Shown: positions 27,228 to 36,776, counted from the first letter of the stretch. The stretch: 64,000 nucleotides of DNA from Chloroflexi bacterium GWB2_49_20 (GCA_001796335.1 MGMF01000020.1:1-64000), one strand, 5' to 3'. The notes: a model not told the origin generated them from the letters alone. Made by a program: numbers and translations.

Positions 27228-28655
27228 TCATTGTACATCACCCTGTATAAATACTTGAAAAGTAAAACTGGAAGTATCCACCTGTGGATCCAAATCGATA
27301 TATAAGTTATATGAATTTACATCCCCCTGGGGGATAACACCACCTTCTGGAGAAATGTATGTATAATCTGTCGCTGCAATTTGTCCCGATCCATCATAAA
27401 TGACAACTACAACTGTTTCGCTACTTAGATTTTGGTCAGAAGTATTTGTAACAGTACCTGTAAAGCTCCAACTCGATCCATCTTTTGTAACAGAAGCATC
27501 AAGCGACTTCAGACTGACCTCATCGCCCACCGATGAGTAAGTGCTGTAAGTATCGATTTGCACTTTAAAAGCATCAATCCTGTTTGCCTCTTCGGGATTG
27601 GAGTTCACATTGCTGAAATTACTGATATCAAACGGCACAACAGCCCCAGGGCTAACAACCATTGCTAAAAACTCATTATCCGCATCCAATACAACTGAAT
27701 TAGCGTCATATAATCCAGCTATCAATAAAATACTCAAATATTCACTACTATTATTTGTGACCGTACCTATGATATGGAAACTATCGTATTCGTCAAAGTA
27801 ATGATTTGTCAGTTCAATCGAAAGAGAGTAAATTTCAGGAGCATCATCTGCAATTGCATCTATATAAATTTCCCAATCGGAATAATCCACACCAGGGTCA
27901 GGAATAGTTGCGATAAATGGAGTCCGGTCATACCCTCCCGGGTCATCACTTGGTGCCAACTCTGTAGCGTAAGCGCCTGACCAGTCGGCTGAAACGACTT
28001 GATTATTGCTATCCCGAACAGCTCCAGCAAATCCATTGATATGTGCCCACTGATCACTCTGATTGACAATTTCTCCTGAGATATAAATAGAACCAGCGTT
28101 ATCATCCACCATTTGGACATTTTCAACAACCAGTTTCACGCGGCTCACTTCCACGCCAAGGAAGCCTGTGATAGCAACATTATAAGTATCTGGTATTCCA
28201 TTAGCAGTATCATAATAATAGCTAAAAGGACTATATTCTCCCGCAGCCAGAGTATATAACAGTGGAAAAAATTTCTCTTGTTTTACAGAATTGCCATTTT
28301 CATCTTTCAACAAACTATTTCCTTCAGCATCCTTAATTTCAATACTTAACTCAATTGAGGCACATGGCGAATTTGACAAGTTCTGGATTTCACCCACAAC
28401 ATGGAAACCACCCCATTCATCATCATATGAAAACGAATTAACAATTAATATATCACCGCTTCCGGCATCCACCCGGCTGATTTCTGTACTTACATCTGTC
28501 GGTAAACTTGTAGGTGTGATTTTTGTAGGTATTATTGTTGTAGGTGTGGTTGTTATTGGTGCGAGAGTGCTAGCTACCCTCGAAAGTGCTGAACAAGCAA
28601 CAATCGTCAGCGCCATCATAGCCAAAATAACCTTATCCAAATTATTTGTTCTCAT
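27228..28655 (-). CDS. Secreted lipoprotein with FxLYD-like repeats
   Basis: A 475-aa predicted lipoprotein. The signal peptide ends in a lipobox, LTIVAC, with C21 as the lipidated residue. A Thr/Pro-rich linker (about 30-60) precedes four beta-rich segments of the FxLYD/DUF3426 type, each with a G-E/T-hydrophobic-x-N core (VVGEIQNLSN, ISGEIVNQSD, IIGTVTNNSS, FTGTVTNTSD). Such domains occur in extracytoplasmic proteins of unclear function in Chloroflexota and Firmicutes. It is the last gene of a minus-strand cluster after the esterase. No enzymatic motif is seen. Confidence 0.75.
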   Translation of the reverse strand: MRTNNLDKVILAMMALTIVACSALSRVASTLAPITTTPTTIIPTKITPTSLPTDVSTEISRVDAGSGDILIVNSFSYDDEWGGFHVVGEIQNLSNSPCASIELSIEIKDAEGNSLLKDENGNSVKQEKFFPLLYTLAAGEYSPFSYYYDTANGIPDTYNVAITGFLGVEVSRVKLVVENVQMVDDNAGSIYISGEIVNQSDQWAHINGFAGAVRDSNNQVVSADWSGAYATELAPSDDPGGYDRTPFIATIPDPGVDYSDWEIYIDAIADDAPEIYSLSIELTNHYFDEYDSFHIIGTVTNNSSEYLSILLIAGLYDANSVVLDADNEFLAMVVSPGAVVPFDISNFSNVNSNPEEANRIDAFKVQIDTYSTYSSVGDEVSLKSLDASVTKDGSSWSFTGTVTNTSDQNLSSETVVVVIYDGSGQIAATDYTYISPEGGVIPQGDVNSYNLYIDLDPQVDTSSFTFQVFIQGDVQ

Positions 28656-28668
28656 AAAATCTCCTAAA

Positions 28669-28693
28669 GTGAAAATCGTCGACTTATTTTCAC
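28669..28693 (-). other. Intercistronic hairpin, esterase-lipoprotein
   Basis: GTGAAAAT (28669-28676) and ATTTTCAC (28686-28693) are perfect inverted repeats directly after the esterase stop and just before the lipoprotein ribosome-binding site (TTTAGGAG on the minus strand). It may act as a partial terminator or processing site that separates the two genes. Confidence 0.45.
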
Positions 28694-29359
28694 CTAACCT
28701 TTAAAGAAATTCTCCAAACTTTTAAAGCATTGACTTCCAACCTTGTGTCCAACATTTTCTGTACATGTTTCAACTTCTGCGCCTGCATAACGAAGGATTT
28801 CAACCATCTCCTGCCCTTTACTCAGGGGAACCATTTCATCGCTGGTCCCATGCGCAGCGAAAACCTTTTTACCGGATAACATTCCTGGTATGGCAATTTC
28901 ATTTCCACCTTCAGGCATAAAACCAGCTAAACAAGCAACTTTTTCAATATGCTTTCGAGCAAACAATAACAAAGCACAGGCTAGAGCCGCACCCTGGCTG
29001 AAACCAATCAAGTCGATGGTTTTCAGAGTAACGGAATTTAATATTGACCAATCATTAAGCATTTCCATTAAAGGGTTCAATGACGACTGAAATTCGTTGA
29101 TTTTCGGTAACCCCCAAGTTCTACCTGGCGTAGGCTCCCGCCAGGAATAACCTTTTATCCCAGCTGAAAATGGGGCTCGAGGAGAGATCACCCAATAATC
29201 TTTTGGAATGTCCTTACCAAAAACCCACATGGAGTTTTCATCTCCAGACCACCCGTGCAGAAGGATTAGTATGCGACCGTAAGGCTTATTAACTGGTTGA
29301 CGAATTCTTAGAAACCATCCTTTATAATCGATTAATTCGGATTCATTTTCGATTCGCAC
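28694..29359 (-). CDS. Alpha/beta hydrolase, carboxylesterase/phospholipase-like
   Basis: A 221-aa protein of the YpfH/carboxylesterase type. LLHGWSGDENSMW is the oxyanion region. The nucleophile Ser lies in GFSQGAALAC, the Asp in AHGTSDEMVPL and the His in ENVGHKVG near the C-terminus, giving a complete triad. No signal peptide is seen, so it is probably cytoplasmic. The substrate is unknown. The start overlaps the upstream 74-aa membrane gene by 17 bp, indicating an operon with it and the patatin gene. Confidence 0.8.
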   Translation of the reverse strand: MRIENESELIDYKGWFLRIRQPVNKPYGRILILLHGWSGDENSMWVFGKDIPKDYWVISPRAPFSAGIKGYSWREPTPGRTWGLPKINEFQSSLNPLMEMLNDWSILNSVTLKTIDLIGFSQGAALACALLLFARKHIEKVACLAGFMPEGGNEIAIPGMLSGKKVFAAHGTSDEMVPLSKGQEMVEILRYAGAEVETCTENVGHKVGSQCFKSLENFFKG

Positions 29360-29567
29360 GTTTTACACTCCAGTTGATAATAGTAATAGTCAGAATTATC
29401 AATAGTACTGGAATTAATCCAATTAAAAGGCAAATCAATCCCATCAAGGCTGGTCGTGATCCATATATTAAGTAGATCAAACCATCCCCAACAAGGAAAA
29501 TCAGTATAAATGCTCCTATTACAAGCTGAATATTTGTTTCGTGCTTATATTTATTTAAATCTCGCAT
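29343..29567 (-). CDS. Small two-helix membrane protein
   Basis: A 74-aa protein with two hydrophobic helices (about 14-34 and 40-65) separated by YGSRPALMG, and a basic C-terminal tail ending RANRK. There is no recognised family. It lies 20 bp downstream of the patatin gene, and its end overlaps the esterase start. This position supports it as real although its ribosome-binding site is weak. Confidence 0.55.
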   Translation of the reverse strand: MRDLNKYKHETNIQLVIGAFILIFLVGDGLIYLIYGSRPALMGLICLLIGLIPVLLIILTITIINWSVKRANRK

Positions 29568-29587
29568 TGCTCGTTTCTTTACGTTTT

Positions 29588-30475
29588 TTAATTTCTAGAA
29601 ATACTTCGTCTGATCTGTCTTTTCAGATTGCTTTGCCATCCAGCTACACGTTTAAGTTGATCGATATGCTCCGTCACAGCTTCTTCTCCAAGGCGGACTA
29701 TGTCGTGAACATTCACTTTATCCAACAAACCAATATGCCCAACTTCTGGACGAATTATGCATTCCGGAGCGTCAATTTTTAAGCGCAATTCTGTTAACAT
29801 CCGCCCACCTGCATCAACTGAAAGCAAAAATATATTAAACGCTTGCGCGATTCGCGTTCTTTGTATTCGATTTGCTATAGGTGAAGGTATCAATGCAGGA
29901 AGATGAATTCCTTTCAAATGCCCTTCTGTATCAAGAATTGGTGTTAATACAACTGCTATAATCGGAAGATTTCCCGCTAAACTACGCGCAACCGATACTG
30001 GTACCGGGTCTAGTACACCCCCATCGACAAGTAAGTAATCCCCTTGTGAAAACGGCGGAAAGATACCTGGTAAAGCAATTGTCGCCAACACTGCATCCAC
30101 CACCCTGCCTTTTGTCAGAACGACTTCGCTGGCTGATTTTAAATCCACGGCAGTCATTGCACAGCGAATTTTTAAATCCTCCAGCTTTTTATCCCCAAAT
30201 AATTCTTCAAGCCATTTTGAAACACCGCTCAATCCCAGGATTGAAGGGCCGCTATTGGGTAAGCGTGCGTAAAGCTTGGATTGATCGGTATCGGCAAACA
30301 ATTTCTCCATCTCGTCAGGGGAGTATCCAGCTGCGTAACAGGCAGCTACTATCCCTCCAGCACTCGTACCAGCCAGTGCGCGAATTTTAAACCCAGCCTT
30401 CTCCAAACTACGGATCACTCCAATATGAGAAGTACCGCGCGAACCACCTCCACCCAATGCAAGAGCTATGTCCAT
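29588..30475 (-). CDS. Patatin-like phospholipase (RssA/NTE type)
   Basis: A 295-aa patatin-domain protein. The oxyanion loop is GGGGSRGTSHIGV (8-20), the nucleophile Ser is in GTSAGG (38-43), and the catalytic Asp is in LVDGGVLDPVPV. All catalytic elements are intact. Family members hydrolyse phospholipids or lysophospholipids at the membrane. No signal peptide is present. It heads the minus-strand cluster and is divergent from the 453-aa gene. GAGGA precedes the ATG. Confidence 0.88.
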   Translation of the reverse strand: MDIALALGGGGSRGTSHIGVIRSLEKAGFKIRALAGTSAGGIVAACYAAGYSPDEMEKLFADTDQSKLYARLPNSGPSILGLSGVSKWLEELFGDKKLEDLKIRCAMTAVDLKSASEVVLTKGRVVDAVLATIALPGIFPPFSQGDYLLVDGGVLDPVPVSVARSLAGNLPIIAVVLTPILDTEGHLKGIHLPALIPSPIANRIQRTRIAQAFNIFLLSVDAGGRMLTELRLKIDAPECIIRPEVGHIGLLDKVNVHDIVRLGEEAVTEHIDQLKRVAGWQSNLKRQIRRSISRN

Positions 30476-30549
30476 TTGTCCTCAGATTATCACACAAAAA
30501 ATATATTTATCATTTACAATTATTATACACTGCAGGAAAAGGATCAGAA

Positions 30550-31911
30550 TTGAACACAAAACCACTGGAATCTACAGAAAGTTCTTCGCCCATTATAACC
30601 AGGGCAGTAGCAGCAAGTTTGCAAGGCAAATATTGCGACAATTTATTAATTCCCTCCTGGCAGAAACAATTGCTTCTGGGTTTAGGATGGTTTCCACAAG
30701 GAGTAGCCCGTCAGGTCATCAGCCATTTTCAGACAATTTCAGGATTATCTCCTAAAGTGCTGGAAGATTTTTCAATTGTCACTTTGGTAAATCAACGGCT
30801 GAACGACTATGCAAAATTAGACAAACGATTTTCCTGCATCACATTGGGAGCCGGCTTGGGAGGCGCAACAACTTATATCTCAAAGGCACTGGGTGGCCCA
30901 TTCCTGCCACAGACATTTGTTCTCACCTTAAAAGGTGGTGCACCAACCGGAGATGTAAATCAATATTTTAATCGTTCCCACAAATCTGCTCTCAAAATCG
31001 CAGAGAAGAACCCGGAAGTGATCACCATCCAGCATTTTGACCCTATTCATGATGGATGGTTAACACGCTACGTCAACCACCTCAGATTCAAATTGTTATC
31101 ACTACCATCAGGTTATTCTGACTTCATTCGCGATAAACTTGTTCCAGGAGGTACGCTCGTATACCTTGATGGTCAGGCGGAATGGCTCCGCTACAAGGTT
31201 GGACCACACAGTTTCTTCCAGGTTGGAGGCTGGGGAGATATATCCGCCCAGGAATTTCTTGACGGAAGTCCCCGCATTCAAGATTATGCCATGAAATCCG
31301 GGTTAAGCCATACAAATTGGAAATTGGATGGATTTCCAAGTGAACATGGGGCAGAATCAGAGTGGGGTTCCGAACCAGGAATGGCGGATGCGCTCGAAGA
31401 ATTTTGCGCCACTGAAGGTTATCGATTCGTCCATATCTGCCTTCCCCACCCAAACGACTTCTCCCGATTGGCTTTCAACACTGCCATCCACCTATTGGAG
31501 AAATCTCATCAACAACCAGCCGGAGTATTAGTAGAAATGTTTACCCAATTCGACAGTCAGGCTGCTTTTCAGTCTGGACTGCTGCCGTTATGGTTAATTT
31601 TTAATACTCACGATAGCCTGGTTTATCTCGAGGAAATGCTTTCTAGATTTCCGCCTAGTAAACCGGTTTTTTTCTCCCCATTGGCAACTTTTTCAATAAC
31701 TCCCGATATCGTTCCCTGGTCTGATTGGGAAAAAACTTTATCAGGGTGGGATTGGATCAATATCGGGACTCGTCCAAGTCATTATCCGTCGGATTCCCGC
31801 GCAATTGTCCGGTGGGCAGATCCATTACGAGCTTGGGTTGCCAACCACCCACAACCACTTTTGGAGAGAATTGATCCGATTAAATTATTTGAACTGTCAC
31901 AAAAACTTTAA
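30550..31911 (+). CDS. Protein of unknown function (453 aa)
   Basis: I do not recognise this protein. I place the start at TTG 30550 with AGGAAAAGG upstream, because an ATG 93 bases earlier lies within the divergent patatin gene's first codons and adds an unlikely N-terminus. CITLGAGLGGATTYISKALGG (about 95-115) resembles a glycine-rich nucleotide- or SAM-binding loop. It is rich in Trp and His/Asp motifs (HFDPIHDGW, SEHGAESEWG, IGTRPSHYPSDSRA) and has no membrane segment. A methyltransferase-like fold is possible but unproven. The stop codon touches a decayed minus-strand reading frame. Confidence 0.6.
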   Translation: MNTKPLESTESSSPIITRAVAASLQGKYCDNLLIPSWQKQLLLGLGWFPQGVARQVISHFQTISGLSPKVLEDFSIVTLVNQRLNDYAKLDKRFSCITLGAGLGGATTYISKALGGPFLPQTFVLTLKGGAPTGDVNQYFNRSHKSALKIAEKNPEVITIQHFDPIHDGWLTRYVNHLRFKLLSLPSGYSDFIRDKLVPGGTLVYLDGQAEWLRYKVGPHSFFQVGGWGDISAQEFLDGSPRIQDYAMKSGLSHTNWKLDGFPSEHGAESEWGSEPGMADALEEFCATEGYRFVHICLPHPNDFSRLAFNTAIHLLEKSHQQPAGVLVEMFTQFDSQAAFQSGLLPLWLIFNTHDSLVYLEEMLSRFPPSKPVFFSPLATFSITPDIVPWSDWEKTLSGWDWINIGTRPSHYPSDSRAIVRWADPLRAWVANHPQPLLERIDPIKLFELSQKL

Positions 31912-32087
31912 CTGGTCGCCACCCAACTGTATCCCGGCTCCAGTTCCATATTATATGAATAAAAAGCATCCATGAAAATCTGCCGGTCTTCCAGATATGC
32001 CTTAATCGGATCTCCAAAGTATGCTATAACAACATCTATCTGGAATAACAGGGACTTATCTCTGGAATTATTAGGGTGAACGAAAAA
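31908..32087 (-). pseudogene. C-terminal gene remnant
   Basis: About 58 minus-strand codons read as protein-like sequence ending in a stop at 31908-31910, with segments such as LLFQIDVVIAYFGDPIKAYL and MELEPGYSWVATS. An in-frame stop precedes it at 32088-32090, and no start codon with a ribosome-binding site is visible. It looks like the tail of a decayed gene. The family is not recognised. It could also be a chance frame in the 285-bp gap. Confidence 0.3.
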
Positions 32088-32196
32088 TTAAGTCATCTGG
32101 AATTAAAATAAATAATTTGCTGTCGGGATATCGTGTAGATCAAGTCAATCATATATTAATATTCAATCTTGTTTGCAATAAGATGACTGAAGGATA

Positions 32197-33201
32197 TTAT
32201 TTTATGGTCGAAGCAAAAAATGGTATTTTATTAACCGCCCAATATGCCCCTGCTGCCAACAAACCAGAAGCCGGGATGGTGACAAGCCAGGCGATTGCGA
32301 TTTCCTTTGCAACACCCCAACGGACCTTACTGATACGTTCAGCAGATCCAACACCCATGATGGTTGAGCTAACAACCTGGGTCGTGCTTACCGGTCCACC
32401 GACAAAGGATGCGCCCAGGATTACAAGAGCAGATGTTAGTTGTACAGAAAATCCATGAATTGGGCGGATCTTATAGAATTTTCCACCCAAGGTTTTGATC
32501 AACCTCCATCCACCCATGGCAGTCCCTGCAGCTATAGCGCCTGCGCTCAACGCAATGACCCAAAAAGGAACTTTGAAAGAAGGGATGAAGCCAGTCATTA
32601 CCAGTCCTAATGTGATCACGCCCATAGTCTTTTGCGCATCATTTGTTCCATGGCTGAAAGCCAGAACAATGGCAGTCAGAATTTGTGATCGTTTAAAAAA
32701 CCAATTAATTTTTGGTGAAGCGCCTCGCGCCAGGAAAAAGATAAGTTTTGTAATATAGAAACCAAAAACAAGTCCAATAATTGGAGATATGAGCAGGGCA
32801 ATTAACACCTTATTAAGTCCAGAGAATTGAACTGCCGAAAGACCTACCCCAACAATTACCGCTCCCATTAAACCACCAACTAGCGCATGCGATGAACTAC
32901 TTGGTATCCCTAAAAACCAGGTTATTATATTCCACAAGATTGCAGCCATAAGCGCAGCAATAAGTACTTTCGGATTAATTCTTGAAATATCTATAATCTC
33001 ATTACCAATTGTATTCGCTACAGCCACTCCAAAAATAAATGGTCCCAGGAATTCCGCAGCTGCAGTAACGCCTAAAGCCGTCGCCGGTCGAAACGCGCGT
33101 GAGGAGATCATGGTTGCAACGATATTGCTTGAATCATGGATTCCATTAAGAAAATCGAATATGACTGACAAGCAGACAATAATAATAACAAAAGCCAGCA
33201 T
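32197..33201 (-). CDS. pit: Low-affinity inorganic phosphate transporter (Pit)
   Basis: A 334-aa polytopic inner-membrane protein of the PiT family (about 10 helices). It has the duplicated signature, here NGIHDSSN near the N-terminus and HGTNDAQKTMG in the middle. It transports metal-phosphate by proton symport. It lies 12 bp after the DUF47 gene, the usual Pit-accessory pairing. Confidence 0.92.
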   Translation of the reverse strand: MLAFVIIIVCLSVIFDFLNGIHDSSNIVATMISSRAFRPATALGVTAAAEFLGPFIFGVAVANTIGNEIIDISRINPKVLIAALMAAILWNIITWFLGIPSSSSHALVGGLMGAVIVGVGLSAVQFSGLNKVLIALLISPIIGLVFGFYITKLIFFLARGASPKINWFFKRSQILTAIVLAFSHGTNDAQKTMGVITLGLVMTGFIPSFKVPFWVIALSAGAIAAGTAMGGWRLIKTLGGKFYKIRPIHGFSVQLTSALVILGASFVGGPVSTTQVVSSTIMGVGSAERISKVRWGVAKEIAIAWLVTIPASGLLAAGAYWAVNKIPFFASTIK

Positions 33202-33213
33202 TATTACTCCAAA

Positions 33214-33834
33214 TTAAGTCATTTTAACGACGATGTCAGAAATAACATTTCCCGCCTCATCGCCTCTATCGGCCGCATTGCTTAAATGCCGATAGACTTC
33301 TCTCATTTTTAGCATCTCGATGATATGATGAACATCTTCTGGACCGCTGAATAAATCTGCAATCGCTTCTCGATAAACTTCTTCCACCCGATTTTCAAGG
33401 GCTTTGGCTCTCTGTGCATGATCAGTCGCAACACCAGGATGTTCTTCAATCCTTTGCACAGCCATGTAGATTTCATACGCAGCATCTCTCAATAATGAGG
33501 CAATTCGCCCCATATATGGAGTCGGGGCTACCTTCAGGACTCCCATTTCAGTTACCGTACTGTATGCGTAATCCAATACATCGTCGATGGTACGCGACAA
33601 TGAAAATATATCCTCACGATCAATCGGAGTTATAAATGTCTGGTTTAACTCTTCAATAAGAATACGGCGGATCTCATCCGCTTCCTTCTCAGTACGCGTC
33701 AACTCGTTAACAATTTCAGAATCACATGTTTTCATATATTCCGCGAGAAGCTCAACTCCTTTAAGGGTTAAAGCCGTCTGCTCGATAATTAATTTTATAA
33801 AGTTATCTTGTTTGCGTTTAAATATTTTACCCAT
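33214..33834 (-). CDS. DUF47/PhoU-like Pit accessory protein
   Basis: A 206-aa all-helical protein of the DUF47 family, distantly PhoU-like. Conserved parts include FITPIDREDIFSLSRTIDD near 65-85 and the C-terminal LRHLSNAADRGDEAGN-type sequence with acidic metal-binding residues. Family members are encoded next to pit genes and are thought to regulate phosphate uptake. It is upstream of pit in one operon. The 166-bp gap before the next plus-strand gene shows nothing else definite. Confidence 0.9.
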   Translation of the reverse strand: MGKIFKRKQDNFIKLIIEQTALTLKGVELLAEYMKTCDSEIVNELTRTEKEADEIRRILIEELNQTFITPIDREDIFSLSRTIDDVLDYAYSTVTEMGVLKVAPTPYMGRIASLLRDAAYEIYMAVQRIEEHPGVATDHAQRAKALENRVEEVYREAIADLFSGPEDVHHIIEMLKMREVYRHLSNAADRGDEAGNVISDIVVKMT

Positions 33835-34000
33835 ATCTAATCCTATTCACTATCTTGGATTTAAAATAACCAAATAACTCTATTTAAAAATGACGAAGTA
33901 GCTGGGATGTCCCAACTACTATTCCACTTTCTTCATTATACTCGGGTTCGCTTATAATGGTTCTGTATTTTCAATTAAAAAAGGATATGAAAACCACCCA

Positions 34001-34459
34001 ATGACCAATGTAACATGGTTCGGAGCACTTGGATATTGTCAATACTTTGATGGACAGCTTCCATCCGAGAACGAACGGGAAAAAGCTGCGCGTGGTTCGG
34101 ACAATCGTCCATTTCCCTGGGGAGAGCAAATTTATCGCGAGAATGCAAATTATTATGCCAGCCGGGATCCATTCGAAAACATGAGTTCTTTTGGGTCACG
34201 CACATCTCCGGTTGGCTTTTATAATGGTAAATCTTATGTTGGCTACCAAACGCTGGATTCAGCCAGCCCATACGGACTTTACGATATGTCGGGTAACGTC
34301 TGGCGGTGGACAGGTAATGTCTACCCTGGACAACACTACCGGTACCTGCGTGGAGGTTCTAAAGATACATACGACATGGATTTGCGAATATGGGTTCGCA
34401 ACAACGCCACCCCAACCTATTTCAGCCCTGGCGTAGGCTTTCGTTGCGTAAAACATTGA
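34001..34459 (+). pseudogene. Truncated SUMF1/formylglycine-generating-enzyme-like gene
   Basis: The 152 codons encode only the C-terminal part of an FGE-sulfatase domain: NVTWFGALGYCQYF, LPSENEREKAARG, PFPWG, LYDMSGNVWRW, LRGGS and a final VGFRCVK. A full domain is about 230-260 aa and begins well before NVTW. The frame stays open upstream to about 33915 and still reads KKGYENHPM just before the ATG. It has no start codon there, and the ATG lacks a ribosome-binding site. I infer a 5'-truncated remnant. A short functional protein is possible but less likely. Confidence 0.55.
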
Positions 34460-34507
34460 GAAGGATTTATTCAATAAATTATAGTAAAACTTTGATAATC
34501 TTACTGG

Positions 34508-35398
34508 ATGCGTAAAATAATTATGAAACGAATATTAGGCGAGTTTAGAAATATATTTTCGCTCTATTGGCCATTGACCAAGAGTCTGCAAACCGGACTA
34601 CTCCTTTTAACTGGAATTGCCGGATTAATGAGTGCACGTTGTCCGATTATTCACTGGACAACCCTTCTCGGGTTGGTTGTTAGTTTATTTTTGGCCATTG
34701 CTGGTAGTACCATCATAAACATGTGGTTTGATCGGGATATCGATGCCCGCATGGAACGAACCTGCAACAGGCCTCTGGCTTCCGGAAAAGTTTCACCGAG
34801 CGAAGCATTACGGGTCGGACTCGTTTTGTCTTTACTGGGAGTGGCTCTAGCAATCTTTATAAATACACTTTATGGTCTGGTTGTTTTCACCGGTCTCTTC
34901 ATTGACGTAATAATTTACACAATCTGGCTTAAACGACGAACTGCCTGGTCGATCGTTTGGGGTGGAATTTCGGGTGGAATGCCCATTTTGGCGGGTCGTG
35001 TCCTTGGGATGAATCAAATAGATGGCGTAGGCATTTTATTAACAATAGCCATATTGTTCTGGATTCCAACCCATATTTTGACTTTCAATATGCGTAATTT
35101 TAATGATTACAAATCTGCCGGGATACCCACCTTCCCATCCGTATATGGGTTTTCCATAACGCGCCTGACCATCGCATTATCCAGTATCATCTCAGCTCTA
35201 TCGATTGGAATTGCCGGTTTTTGGATAGGAATGCAATGGGGCTTCCTGCGGGTACTGGGGGTATTATCGGCTGGCTTATTTGTGTTGGCTATCATGAGTA
35301 TACGAAAACCATCTGATATGTTAAATTTTGGTTTGTTCAAGTATGCATCTTTATATATGTTGACGTCCATGTTCTTATTAAGCATTTACATTCGTTGA
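34508..35398 (+). CDS. ctaB: Protoheme IX farnesyltransferase / heme O synthase (CtaB)
   Basis: A 296-aa UbiA-family membrane prenyltransferase with about nine helices. Motif 1 is NMWFDRDIDARMERT with RPL after it, motif 2 is LKRRTAWSIVWGGISGG, and motif 3 includes FWIPTHI and DYKSAGIPTFP. These match heme O synthase, which adds a farnesyl group to heme for terminal oxidases. The sequence is divergent. ATG 34508 lies just after a GATAAT, so the message may be nearly leaderless. ATG 34523 is an alternative. It shares a 4-bp overlap with the next gene. Confidence 0.82.
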   Translation: MRKIIMKRILGEFRNIFSLYWPLTKSLQTGLLLLTGIAGLMSARCPIIHWTTLLGLVVSLFLAIAGSTIINMWFDRDIDARMERTCNRPLASGKVSPSEALRVGLVLSLLGVALAIFINTLYGLVVFTGLFIDVIIYTIWLKRRTAWSIVWGGISGGMPILAGRVLGMNQIDGVGILLTIAILFWIPTHILTFNMRNFNDYKSAGIPTFPSVYGFSITRLTIALSSIISALSIGIAGFWIGMQWGFLRVLGVLSAGLFVLAIMSIRKPSDMLNFGLFKYASLYMLTSMFLLSIYIR

Positions 35399-36003
35399 AA
35401 ATTTCAACCCTTAACCGTATTTTGCTTTTTTTTACAGCCTTGCTTGCATCTTATCAGGTTGCAGCTGGGGTGGATGGTATGAGCGTCATTCCAATGTTGG
35501 CTTACACTATCGGTTTTGGTATTTTGCTGGTTGCCTGCCTTATGTTGATTATTCTTGGATATGACGCTCTTGAAAGCCCTACAGTGGCGATAATCTCAAC
35601 GATTATCCCATTAAGTTTATCTCTTGGGTTGGTTTGGGAATATTTACCAAGTATTCATATACCCTATTTATTGTTCACATTGATGGGATTACTCTCCATC
35701 ACTATTTCCCGGTTCATCTTTTCCCGCCAGTTATCCACCTTGATACTTGCCTTTGTTCATGGGACAGCAGGCTTGGTTATTTTTATTCTTCCAATAGTTG
35801 TCAGCATTAATAGGTTGATACAACCAATTTTTATATTTGTTGGAGTGGGAGGTAGTTTGATCGGAATTGGTGGGTTGCTGCTCTACTTCCTAAAAACAGG
35901 AAAACCAATTTTCCCTCGTAGTATTATCCTGAATGTATTCCCTGCTCTCATGTTCGCAACAACCCTTGCTTTTGTTGTTGGTTTTTCGGCCTTTATTAAA
36001 TAA
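35395..36003 (+). CDS. Membrane protein of unknown function
   Basis: A 202-aa very hydrophobic protein with about six predicted helices and no recognised domain. It starts at TTG 35395, overlapping the ctaB stop (TTGA), so it is probably translated by coupling. Its position after ctaB suggests a link to heme or respiratory-oxidase assembly, but this is only context. Confidence 0.6.
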   Translation: MKISTLNRILLFFTALLASYQVAAGVDGMSVIPMLAYTIGFGILLVACLMLIILGYDALESPTVAIISTIIPLSLSLGLVWEYLPSIHIPYLLFTLMGLLSITISRFIFSRQLSTLILAFVHGTAGLVIFILPIVVSINRLIQPIFIFVGVGGSLIGIGGLLLYFLKTGKPIFPRSIILNVFPALMFATTLAFVVGFSAFIK

Positions 36004-36086
36004 GAGCATTCTAAAAGAATTCTTCAAAGGAAATTGCCGGTTAGATTCAACAAAATTGCTCAGGATACTTTATAAGGAGGTAATAA

Positions 36087-36776
36087 TTGAATAGAAGGAA
36101 TTGGTGGGTTAAATTGCTGCGCACGATCGGAATTGTGTTGATGGGCATAACTGCTGTCTTCACACTTATGGGTGGAGCCGGAACCGCTTGTGTAACCCTA
36201 AACCCAACGGGGTTTGGAGATAAATTTTCCGGCATAGCTAATCTTCAATGGCTGTATATAATTTTTGTCTTGGGTGGGATTGCGATTGGGATCATGGGGA
36301 TTCGTGCAGTAATTTATTTGATCAAAGGGAGTAAGAATTCATATCGCTTCATTTTGGGTACTCTGCTGTTGGGCACAGTTATTAACTTGGTGCACGTATT
36401 TGTATCCCGTGCCCTGCGGGGTGGGTCCATGCCAGTCGATGCTGTACTATATACAAATTTATTTACACTGGCATTATTCCTATTATTCGGCTTACCCGAC
36501 ATCCGGGAAGCAGTTGTCTTTAAGGAATCTGCGGCTGACAATCACGCAAATCGAGATGCCGCTGCAATTACCTTGGGAGCTGCGGGATTATTGTTTTTAA
36601 CAATCCAGTTCTTAATGGCTCCAACACATACTATTTCCTCCATCAATTATGCCGATGTATGGCATGTCAGTCTGACGATTATTGGAGTTGCTTTGATAGT
36701 TTCTGGAATTCTGCTTAAATTTAACCACAAACTTCATCTTCCAGATACTGATGTGATTTTTGAAACAAATGGCTAA
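36087..36776 (+). CDS. Membrane protein of unknown function
   Basis: A 229-aa protein with about six helices. The first loop holds GGAGTACVTLNPTGFGDKFS after helix 1. It starts at TTG 36087 behind a perfect AAGGAGGT site. No family is recognised. It follows the ctaB pair by 83 bp in the same direction and could belong to that operon. Confidence 0.65.
   Translation: MNRRNWWVKLLRTIGIVLMGITAVFTLMGGAGTACVTLNPTGFGDKFSGIANLQWLYIIFVLGGIAIGIMGIRAVIYLIKGSKNSYRFILGTLLLGTVINLVHVFVSRALRGGSMPVDAVLYTNLFTLALFLLFGLPDIREAVVFKESAADNHANRDAAAITLGAAGLLFLTIQFLMAPTHTISSINYADVWHVSLTIIGVALIVSGILLKFNHKLHLPDTDVIFETNG

Noticed and set aside
27038-27241. 67-aa minus-strand frame over the tRNA-like segment
   Set aside because: It runs through structured RNA-like sequence, has no ribosome-binding site, and its composition is not protein-like.
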